Virus record (IMG/VR): IMGVR_UViG_3300046820_001024 | Location: 1-29,938 of that record | Origin: a virus | Reading direction: 5' to 3' (one strand) | DNA length: 29,938 nucleotides | Shown: piece by piece, positions 1-12,000 of the stretch | How positions within the stretch are numbered: position 1 is the stretch's first letter | Layout of the letters: each line of letters starts with the position of its first letter | Program-made: the position numbers and the translations under genes | The notes under the pieces: generated by a model | The model's database searches: none | Seen by the model: only the letters and a program-made list of their open reading frames with translations | What the model was told of the DNA's origin: nothing

Positions 1-3000
1 TGAAGGGACTACGCCAAGGTGTAGTTGATTCAACTGAGTTTGCAGGTGACCTTGCAGAGCGTGGCGGTGAATCTGCACTCAACATGGTGCTTGCTTACAA
101 GCAATCAGAAGACGAAAAGAAACTCGGTATGCCGGGTAAGTCTGCTTGGGACATTCTTGCTGAAGGTGCCCTCGGCGCTGTTATGCAGGGTGACACTCGT
201 GTAGGACGAGCGGTATACGGCGGATTAAACCGTCTTACTAGCCCACAGATGATTCAGCAATCCATTGATCGTACAGCACCAGGTGCAATGCCCGGTGCTG
301 GTGCTACGCCAATGTCTCCTGCCGTGGATACTGGCTCTGCTATGCGTCCCGGTATGCGTCGATTCAACCTTGGTGGTCGTATTGAGAGTGGTGTAGATGA
401 AGATGGCAGCCCGATTATCAAGGGCGCACGTTACGCTATCTATGACCCAGAAGCACGTAAGGCACAAGTCTATACTGACAACGACTTTGCTCTAGAAGGT
501 GCACGTACACGCAAAGCAGCACAGAGCCTTCAAGGCACACAGAATATCTTCAAGCGTCAGCCTGTCATTCAATACGATGACACAGTAGTTGGTGGTCAGC
601 GTCAGATTCTAGGCATCACTCGAGATGCTGGTGTCCTTGTGCGTGACTACACAAAAGATGGCAAGTCTGCTATCTCCGCTGTTCCTCTTAGCGAAATCCG
701 CAACGCTAAGATTAGCAAGCGTATTAATGAGGTTATTGAGAATCAGGGTGTGCGACCGAACTCACGTCCTGCACCATTTATGCCAGAGGCATTTACCAAC
801 TTTAACCCCGTAGCATTCCCTGACACAGTGTCCCTGACAACGGATTCAGAGCCGATTCCTGCAAGAGTTGTAGAACGAATTGGAGGTAAAACGGATGCTT
901 CGTATATTGTTGCGTTGCCTGATGGCACACACTTTCGCGCTCATGAATCACAGATTAATGTAGATAAGTTCACGGGTGGTGAACACATTATTCGTGGAGC
1001 AATGAAGGACACTGACTTCCCACGGTCATTGGCTGACCTTGCTCCAAAGCGTGGTGGCTTGGACGGTCTCGTGCGTATCGGCGAAGGGTCGGATGCACCA
1101 TTCGTCGAACTGACTCCTACCCAACGTAAAGACTATCAGGCTATTGCTACTAAGTATCAAGCAGATATTGACGCTATCAAACGAGAGCCAGACAAGACCC
1201 GCCGTTCACAGATGTTGGACATTGTTCAAGGCAAGATTGCAAACGAGTATCTTGCTACAAATCCAATAGCACCTCCGACCGGAACTTGGAAAGAAGGTGA
1301 CGTAGTTGATGTTAACCTTTCACAGACGAAATTTGCCGGTAAGCCACAAACTGCTATTGTTACTGATGTCAACGATTATGGTTATGCTGTACGACTGGTG
1401 GATCATCCCAACGTTGGCACATTTACAGTGCAAGATGCAAACGTTATGGGTGAAGGTGTACCTGATGTATCAACTGCTGGTACTAACAAGGGAGTTAAAT
1501 CTCTAGCCGCCGGTCGTATTTCGACTGAGCGTTCTACGGCTACTGGACGTGATGGTGTACCTGCGGTGACCCGTGGCTATGCATCCACTGGTATGGCAGC
1601 TACTGACGTTGCTACAGTCAGTGATAAGGCAAAGCATGTTGACTATGTAGAGCTGCCTGAAGATGTCCAACAGTCCATTCAGAAGCGTTTTAAGAAGGCT
1701 GTAGATGACGGTGAGATTACCGCTGGTAATAGTATTGAATTCATAGAAACAACCAAAGACGGCCAAGTGCATGGGCAGATTCATGTTCACGCACTAGACA
1801 ACATGACATTCCAAGTTGTTGCTACCAACTTCCCAGAAGGTGGCGGTGCAATTAAGGATCAATACGTCTCGTCCTATAACGTACGCTACAACCCTGAGAC
1901 TGATATGTGGGATGTCTACTCCGTAGACCCTGAGACCGCTCGACGTATGAGCGAATCCGACGAAGCCGCATATATGGCTATCAGTCATCTTAAAAATGTT
2001 GCACCAGTAGATGCAAACCTTGATGTGTGGAATGCTAAAGGTGTTACTAAACAAACACAACGTAACATATTAAACACATTTTTAGATGCGGTAAACGTCA
2101 AGTTTCCTATTAACGAAAAATGGAAAACTGCTAGTGACTTTGACTTACTGTTAGATAACAATAAACACCGCCTTCAAAATGGCGAGTATATAACACCATT
2201 TTCCGTTGACTCTTTTAGTCCACGTCATTACTATAAAGATGTCTGGACTAACGAATCCTTGGACATGAGTGACCCCGCTCAATATGCTAGAGCCTCAGAT
2301 GCTGCTAGAGATATCTATGATGCTTTAAACGGTAGTGCATATCGCAAACAGGATATTGAAGATTTAATTCGCAATAGACGAGAAGAATCATTAGGACGCC
2401 TTGAAGACCAACTAAATAATCATGTTGCTACCAATAACTGGACAGAGGTTGAGCACCAATTATTTATGATGATGGCATCTAAATATGCCTTAAAAACAGA
2501 AAAAGATGCCAATCAAAATATCGTTATAAAACTTGTCGATATAAGTAAGAATAACGAAGTCTTACCTGTTAGTTATTCACAGGTAGATTACAATGCTTTC
2601 GTTGATGCATTACGTGCCGGTGAAATACCAAAAAAGGCCTTTCTTACCTCCTTAGAGTCCGCACAACGCAATAACGTTTCTAATAGATCCGTGCCAGTCA
2701 ATGGATGGAAGAAGTATCCGCAAAGCAGTAGTCCTACTAATGCAGCTGAACTATCACGAGATGTTGCTGACACCGTTTGGTGTATAGCTAGTACTGATAT
2801 GGCTCGTCATTATATGGAGCAAGCTGATTTTTATGTTTATTTTGAAGATTCTAGGCCGCTTGTAGCATATTGCGGTAACCAACATTCAATACCAGAACCA
2901 CCGCGTGGCACACGAGATAACAGTCAAGCAGTTAATGCATACGAGCAACAATTGGCTGTTCAGCATATGAAAGATAATGGCATTGCACCTCATTACCTTG

Positions 3001-6000
3001 ATGATGTAAATGCTAATAAATCCGCCAACAACATTGCGCAAGGCATTGGCACTGCTGAAGATGTTGATAATGTTAATAAACTCAAGAAAAGCGCAAGGTT
3101 ATATAGCAATCGAGATAACAACGCTGAAGTTATTTTGCATAAATTAAAAAGCCCAATTACCTTTGGTTATGATTGGACTTCAGTCAGATTTGCAAACACC
3201 TACAATAGATATGGTGGCAAGAAAACACAACTAGAACTATTAACAGATTTACCTGATTTTAGGAAAAATTATGAACTATTAGTTGCCGGTCCAACTAATC
3301 AAATGTCATTTACGATTAATGATGTTGACAGCCTCTATGTTCAAGGTGACCAAGGAATAGCAGCACTTAAGGAAATATATAACTCTCATATCAAAGGCAA
3401 AAACATCAAGCATGAAATTACCATTCAGATTGAGGGCACTGCACATTACGACCGTTACGGTTCAACCATAGCTCAAAATATAAGCGGCGATGATTGGGAT
3501 GAAGCGGATATTGAACGTATCTGGAGGAACGATGTAAAAGGTGCAATCAAAGCATCTGATTTCGATAACGACTTTTCATGGGCGTATTTTTCTGCTGATA
3601 GAGCACCATTAATTCATATTGACGGTGCTGATTCGCAGACGATTAAAATGAATAGAGCATCCACTTATGCTCTTGCCAACTCTATTCGTAATGCCACTAT
3701 AGAAGTTCAACCATCAATTGATCCATCTAAAAATGGAGTAAAGGTTGACGTGCATGTTGTTAGTAGACTCGACTCCGACATAGTTAATATCAAAGCCTTA
3801 GAACAAACAGATACAGACTATGAGGTTAGTTCGTATAACGGCACATTAAATGTTTCCAATATGGGAATCCGCACTTTTAACTTTGTGCACGGAGATATCA
3901 CATTAACAGACAGTGTTTTAGATAGCACATACATTAATGACACACGCCGGTCATCTGGTGTACTAAACATTGTTAACACAAAGGCACGTCCACAGGAAAT
4001 CTATCGTGTTCGATTACAAAATCCATATACTGCGTTAAACTATTTCAGTCAAAATGACTCCTCTCCACTGACAATTTACAACGTCGATGCAAAATTGCAT
4101 CAACTTTACAACACTGCAATAACCCAGTATTTCTACAGTGATTATGAACTCGATGTTGATACAAACATCAAGAGATTGTTTTTGTCACGCAACCGTCACA
4201 AAGTTAATATCAATAGCGGTTCAAATGTAGAAGTTATTGATTTCTCCGTTCCAGACGGAGACTATGAAGTTAACTCACCTAACAATAATTCATATATAAC
4301 CATTCAAAATGACAAAACCGACTGGTTGACAGCAGAAGGTAAGTTGGTTGTTAACTTTACTGGTAAAGATAATGCCGTAATGCTTAAAGGTACTAGTGGT
4401 AACCAGTACCAGTCAGTCAAAATAAATAGCCCACAGCAAACTACATTGGTGCAATCATTCACTAATGGCAGAAACTCCATTTGGAATAACATAACGTCAA
4501 ACCAATTTTTTGATAGGTTTTTCATTAATGGTGACTATCAGATAGTAGATGAATATACTCAAAGAACATTCAGTGAGGCTATTAAAGATTTAGTCAAGTT
4601 TAAACATGCCTCCTTGTCAGTTAATGAATATCTTACTATCAAAGCAATTCGTCAAGCCATAATTGCAAATTTCCCTGGTATCACAAGGAAAGCAAACAAA
4701 GTTGTAAACACTTCGCTTGATGAGTGTAATACAAACCTCATAGAACATGACTTATCCAAAATAAGTATTGGTGATTTTAATAGTGCTGAAATTGAGGCAA
4801 TTTTGACAACAGAATTGCATCAAGGCACAATTATGAATATGAAGTCGGTTGCACGAGCAATTTTAGTTAACCCAGATAACCAATACTCGTTGCAACCGTT
4901 AAATCATCCTGCATATATAAACATGGAATTGGCGCAACGTGCAGCAATTGACAGTTCGTTGGCGGAACAAAATCAACACACAAATGTCAAACCACCATCC
5001 TCAGATATTTTTCAGCAAGAACCTGATGTATATACTTTTGACGGAGCTGCGCCAACTGATGTACAAATGCTACCTCCTGATGGTGGCGATGAAGCGGCTT
5101 ATCAAGAAATAGATGATACTGGTGCTACATCAAGTAAACCTATTAAGAAAGTAAGTGGTGGATATAAGCTTCAAGGTTCGTTCCGTATGTCTGTCCCAAC
5201 TTCCCAGTTGCGTCGATATCGTGAGGAAGTAAACAAGCTTGCTATCCAGCATGGTGTTGACTCGGAAGCATACCGAAAGGGTATGAAGAAACTCGAAAAG
5301 GAATACCGTGAGCTTATCAGTCAGGCTAGTGCACAGGTGTTGGCAATCATCAACAAGATTGCTACCGAACAGCGACCTAACGTAACTGGCTATCAGCAAA
5401 AGGATACGACTGCGGCACGTATTGGTTATGCAATCAAGTCGGTAGACCGCAACTTCAACAACCTGCCTAGACCTTCTGTGGATACTCCGGATAATCGTCT
5501 TGGAACATACAAGATGATGTTCAATGCACTCGGCGAAGATTATTCAGTCGATGCATTCCGTGTAAGTAATCGTGCTCAACTCAAGACTGTTTTACAGAAG
5601 CAATACAAGTACGATGCGACCAACGCTGATCGTATTTCAGAAGTAGTTGACCGATTTGCTCGAGCATGGGCGTTCGACAAGATGCAGTCTATGGGATTCC
5701 GCCCAACTGAAATTGTTGAGATTACAGGTAAGCTTGCTGAAAACATTCTTGAGGCAGGTGCTTACAACACACCGTCATCAGATATGCTGTTCCAGCACTT
5801 CCCTGGTAAGACACCTAAGGAAACGAAACTTGTCGCACAGTATATGCGTGAGTTCTACGAAGACAGGTTTGCTGCATTCGGTGTCCTCGATGACGCATAC
5901 GACTTTACTAAGAAGTTCCGTGGAGCAATCTTCCGTACTAACAAATCTAAAGATGATGCTGTTCTCAATGTCATCGTAGGTTTTGCTTCCCGTGATGAGA

Positions 6001-9000
6001 CTACAGGCATTCACGAAATAGCACACGCTCTATTCCGTGGCATGGGTTACCCATTCCAAAAAGCAATTGCAGAAGCAATGGGCGTCAACTCAATGACACT
6101 CAAAGCAATGGCTAAGGATAATCGCTTCCCTATCTGGGTAGAAGAGAAATGGGCCGCCGCATTTGAAGGTTCACTTCGTGCAGGTGTAGCACCACAAGCC
6201 AGAGATGCAACTGACCCTACACGTCCACGCCAGCAAGACCCAACATTAGCAAAGCTGTGGATGGAACTTGGTGACTTCCTTACAGGTGCACGTAATGCAA
6301 CAATCAAAAAGCAAATTGCAAGCGGTGAGATACCTGAGTGGGGTAAAGATGAAAAAGGAACCCGATGGATTGCTAGATTTAAGGCAACAGACAAACTTTA
6401 TACAGGTAATGAACTTGAACTTGAGAATGGTCAGTTCGTCACAGTAAAAGCAACGCAATCAGCAGCCGGTGAACCCGTACAAGTAGTGGATGTTGATAGT
6501 GGAAAAGTATCTACAGTAGCAGTTGATGAAATTAAGCGTTATTCCGGTCGTGTTCCTTCCGGTTTTAATGATGCAACACTTGACACCTTGTCTAACTGGC
6601 TACGTAGTTATTACGGCAACACAGAGCGTAACATCCGTACAACGCTACCTGACATGGTTGCTGATTATGTTGGTGGTGAGGTAGACCTTGGACAACTCAG
6701 GGCTGAATCAACTAAACTCCAGAAGGTAGCATTCCAAGAGGCAATGGATGAGCCTCGCTCACCACTGCTTAGCTCACTGTCTAAGATGAGTAGCGTACAG
6801 ACTGGAATTAAGTCTCTGCTTGCAAGCAATCGTTTAGAGATTGGCAACAAGGGCACAGTTAAGAATGCATACGACAGATACGGAAAACCATCTAACTCAT
6901 TCCGTTTACTACGTGATGTCTACGGATTTGATGGGAATACCGCAGCTGCCTACTACGCTCAAACTGAGACACCTGAGTTTAAGAAGTGGTCTGAAAACCT
7001 ACCACTCCTTGAAGCAGTAAACAGCATTCAGGTTTCGCCTGACATCGACATGAATAAGATGTCACCAGAAGAGCGGAGTAACTATCGTCGCTATGAGACT
7101 GGACACGAACTTGCTAACCTTGCATCGGAAATCCTACGTGATGGAGCCGATGACAATGACGTTGATAAGTTTGTTGATTTGGCAGATCAGTTTTACCGTA
7201 ATGACGGACGTAGCCTGAAAGAAATCCGCAAGGCTGTTGAGCAAATTGTTAATGCTAATGAAGATGAAAACGTACAGCAACTCATGTCGTTTGAAACATC
7301 TTTGCGACGAGAGCTGGATACATCCCCAGACTTTGAACAAGCACGTGAGGTTTCGGTTTCATCCGATGTCTATAGGAACGCTGCACATACACCTAGAACA
7401 GGTAAGGGATTCGTCACTGTCTCCTTCCCTGCTATGGAATCATCGAACCTCATCCGTACAAAGAACGGTGTGGTTCTTACCTCTGGTATTACCTCATTCG
7501 ATGGTAACCGCCAAGGTGGTGAGTACATCAAGTTTAAAAACCCACAAGTTGTAAACCTTGAAGGGCAAGGTATTGACCAGCAGAAGCTTGACCGCATCAT
7601 AGCAAACGCCACTAAAGCAAAGCGTGATGGTGTTGTACTGCTCAACTTACGTCACAGTAATACAGTCAACTCTGCATTACATAACGTAGCAGTGCCAATC
7701 ACACGCTATCCAACCAAGTCTATTGTTGCAGTACCAGGTGTTGACCTTGGTACATACTTCAGTGGTGGCGGAACCCTCGAGGCAAGCGTATACGAATCTG
7801 TATTCCCTAAGATTGCAGTTGAGTACAACGCTGAGATTGCATCTGTCTATCGTGCTAACCACGGTGACCATGTACAGGTAAAGGACGTACAAGAGGTTGA
7901 CCCAACTAGCCTAAAGGATGTTCAGTGGTTCCACGCATCACCAGTATGCAAGAACTTCTCTGATGCTAATCCGAATGCTATAGAGACTATCCTTGATAAG
8001 AAGACTGGTAAGGCAGTTGTTGATGCTATTGATCATAGCCGACCACCAATCGTTACCATTGAAAACGTAGCCAAGTATCGTGAGAGTGAAAGCTTTACGG
8101 CTATCTTGGATGCACTCCGCCGGAATGGTTACGAGTTTGATTACGGTGTCTACAAGACATCCAAGTATGGCGGTGGTACAAGCCGACAACGATTGATTGT
8201 TCGTGCTGTACGTGGCTTTGCACTTCCTCCAATCATCAAGACTGATGCATCTCAGCGTACTTGGTATGAGTCAATCAAGGACATCATTGACACGTTGCCA
8301 ATCAGCGAGCTCGCACCAAATCAGTTGCGTAAATTGGAAGCATCTAAAATTGACGTACGGGCAATGAAAACACCTGTTCTCTTTACTCAGAACAGTTACC
8401 ATGCGGTTGGTATTACAGCCGATAAGGTATTCCCATCCTTCACAACATCCGGCGGAACGTATCGCATCCTGATGCCGGGTGGAACTGTACGTGCTATTAC
8501 AGGCGTTGCGTTTCGCCGGATGATGGGTCTACCAGATGCATATCTTCTTCCAGAATCCGAGCCACTTTCACGTAAGATTCTGGCGAACGGTGTACCGGCT
8601 GAGTTGTCGCAAACTATCATGGCTCCTCTTGCTGATGCATATGCACGAAATAACATGAGGCGTTTAGTCCAAGAAGAAATGCGCCGCATGGATACTGGAG
8701 AGCAAGCAGCATATCAAGAAGTAGATGATGAATTACGCAAAACCGTTTACATCATGCGTGGTGTATCGGGTAGTGGAAAAAGCACACTTGCTAATAAACT
8801 TGTTGGTAAAACTGGTCGCATATTTTCAACGGACAATTATTTTGTCAACGCTGAAACAGGACAATATAAGTTTGACCCAACAAAGATAAGTGAGAATCAT
8901 TCCAAAAATCTAAATGCATTTGTCACGCAACTGCAAAACTCTGAGCGGACACAAACACCACTTATTGTTGACAACACTAATATGCAGCAATGGGAGTATG

Positions 9001-12000
9001 CTCCTTATGTTGAAGCAGCTCGTAAATATGGATGGGATGTAGAGTTTGCTGAAATCGACCCACGAAAATACACGGATGCGGACATCAAGCAACTAGCAAA
9101 ACGCAACAAGCATGGTGTATCGGAAAATGTAATTCGCCAAATGATTTCTCGTTATGAGCCACGGGATACCGGAGGTGATGTTGCTTATCAAGAAGATGGT
9201 AAGAATCGCCGTGTATCTAATGCGGCAATGCTTTCCTATGTTGCTCAAACGGCAAACATTTCTGAATTTGACGTACAGAAGTTGATTGATAATGGTTCTT
9301 TACCAAAGCCAATTGACGGCTATTACGACCCAATTACATTCCGTGCATTACAAGCAAGAGTTTCTGTGGCTATTGCAACTGGTAAAGACGGTAAGTTAAA
9401 TTGGGATAACGCCGTTAAGTTTGTTCCAATTATTCGGGACTTGAACAAAAAGCAGATTCCATTTGACCCAAGTGGTGCGCTGGAAACATCGGAGTTAGTG
9501 CATTGGCTAAAAACCCGTAAGGGACATCTATTCCCAATGCCTAACATCAGAGGGCAACAAATCACTGAAGACCGAATGGTCAAGACATTCTTGAATACAA
9601 GAGTTTTCCCTGATGATTACATCGTAGGTGGTGATCGTTCGGGTCTCATGTACGACCAGCAGATACTTACCGCACTTGAGATTTACACAAATATGCGTCA
9701 CAACGGTTACGCTGTGGAATTCATCAAAGGAGTTTTGAATCCAGAAGCTGATCAACGAACTTTACAAGGTGGTGTTGGCATCAAAGAATTTTATGACTTG
9801 TTAAATGAGGGTCGTGAGAAACCTATAACACAAGACATGATTATGAACTGGCGGAATAAAGGTAACTACATTCCTGCAATGCTGAATAACCCAGCACATG
9901 GAATTGGTAAAATTTTTACGCCAGATCATCTGTTGATTGCCGAAAAAATTGCTGACTTGATAGATACCGGAGTAAGTCCATCTGTTACAAAGGGTCAGTT
10001 AAAAGCCAGATTACTTGAAGACCCAGAGTATGTTGCAGCGTTTACAAGAATTGTTACCCATCCTTGGTATCAATCCACTTCGACAACGACCATTGAATCG
10101 ATTAAGGAAGCAAAACCAATCATGCGTATGGCTGACGTCATTGCTGCCATTGCTAAGGAAGTTGCTCCCACTAAATTCAATGTTCAAACCTATCAGGCTC
10201 TTGAACGTTCTGGACATATTCCAAGAGGTCTTAAACCAAGCGATGGTACAACGCGTCGGCAATACAATGACAATTACGTAAAACTTGCAGTCATGGCACT
10301 TGATCCTAAGTACAGAGGTAAAAAAACTGAGGCTAGGAAACAAGACCCTGAGTATGCAAAGCTGTGGAACAAGATTGATGCAGCTGTCAAAGACTCTGAA
10401 TCAGGTTCTGAAGAGGCATCGTATCAGGAGATAGACGACCTGTTCCCATCACAGCGTCGTACAGTTGAAACCTACGATATGCCGGGAGCACCAATGTACG
10501 TTGAGCGTATTCGTCCTAAGCAACTCCCCCCACGCAATGCGTGGTTCTGGGGTGCGATTGACTTGTACAACGACATCACCCGTCTCCCACTCTCTGGTGA
10601 CCTTGCATTCCAAAACCTTCAGGGTGGAATCATTGGTTTGAGCAATCCACTTGTTGGTCTCAAGGCATTCAAGGCTGGTCTACAAGGCTTTGCTCCAAAC
10701 ATGCAGATTGAGGTCAATGGTCAGCTGTATGGTAGCCGTAAGTTTGGACGTGAAACCTACCACGCAGCCGGTGAAGCCATGCGCCGTAACCCAATGTACA
10801 AACTGGCTAAGGAGGCTGGTCTTCCTCTGGCTATGTTTGAGATTGATGCTCGGCTACAAGAAGCACGGGAGATTGAACTACACAACCTGAAGATGACTAA
10901 TCCAAACGCAACGATGAAGGATGTCAAGATTGGCTTGATGGACATCGATGAACTAGGTACGGTCGATGAGTGGTACAGCAAGAACCGTATTACTCGGCAC
11001 TTGCCAATGCAGGGTCAGTTCGAGCGGTTCAATAGCCTAGTACATGACACACTACTTCTTACTCAGTTTGATAACTGGGTAAAGGTATTGATGTCGAAGG
11101 GATATCAACCGAACACTGCAATGTTCAACAAGGCACTCAAGGATGCAGCCCGTGTCTTAGCTGTATCCGTTGGTGACATCAAGTACTCAACCAATCCGGA
11201 AACTGACGCAGCTGCATCACGCATTGCTAAAATCTTCTTTACTGCTCCACGGTGGTTAATGAGCCGTGCACTGATTGACCCATTCATCAATCAGATGGTG
11301 AGCAACAGCAGTATCTTTGCAAGACTACGTGAAATCATGGGTGAAGACAACCCTGCATTCAACTTGTACAACGGCGATAAGGAAGTTGCTAAACTTGGAC
11401 AGAGTATGTGGCTCCGCATTGCCGGCCTTGAAGCAATGCTTGCAATCATGGCGTGGGTGTTCTCTAACTGGTATCCAGATACAGAAGTCAACACCGACAT
11501 TCAGCCCGGACGCATTCGTATTGGTGACTTCCAGATTGACCCAATGGCAGGTTTGATTGACCATTACAAACTGGCTGGACGCCTTGCAAAGGCTGTGTTT
11601 AGTGTTGACCCACGAGACGCATCTAGGGCTGAGAAAGAAGGCATCCCGCAGTGGATGATGGCTGTCAAGGATATCAGTAAGGAACTAAGTTACAAGGCAT
11701 CACCTGGTATCACATTCCTTCAGGCTATCAGTGGAACAAACGACCTCAAAGCACAGGCGGATAACTTCTTTACTGCTCCTTGGGAAGCCAAAGCAATCAA
11801 CGTAGTTGGCGAGCCATTGTTTGAACGCAGTGCGTCAGCCAAGATTTTCTACGACATGATTAAGCCGAGATTGCGTGAACTCTTCGGTGATGCTGTAGCG
11901 GATGACATCCCAATCAGTAACATGATGATGGATCGTATTCCGATGGCTCTCCCCGGATTCATTGATTCGTTTGCTTCAGCCAAGGAATATAACCGTGACC

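Noticed and set aside
84-86. ATG at 84 as start of the giant gene
   Set aside because: The frame is open to the left edge with no stop and no ribosome-binding site here, so the gene begins outside the window.
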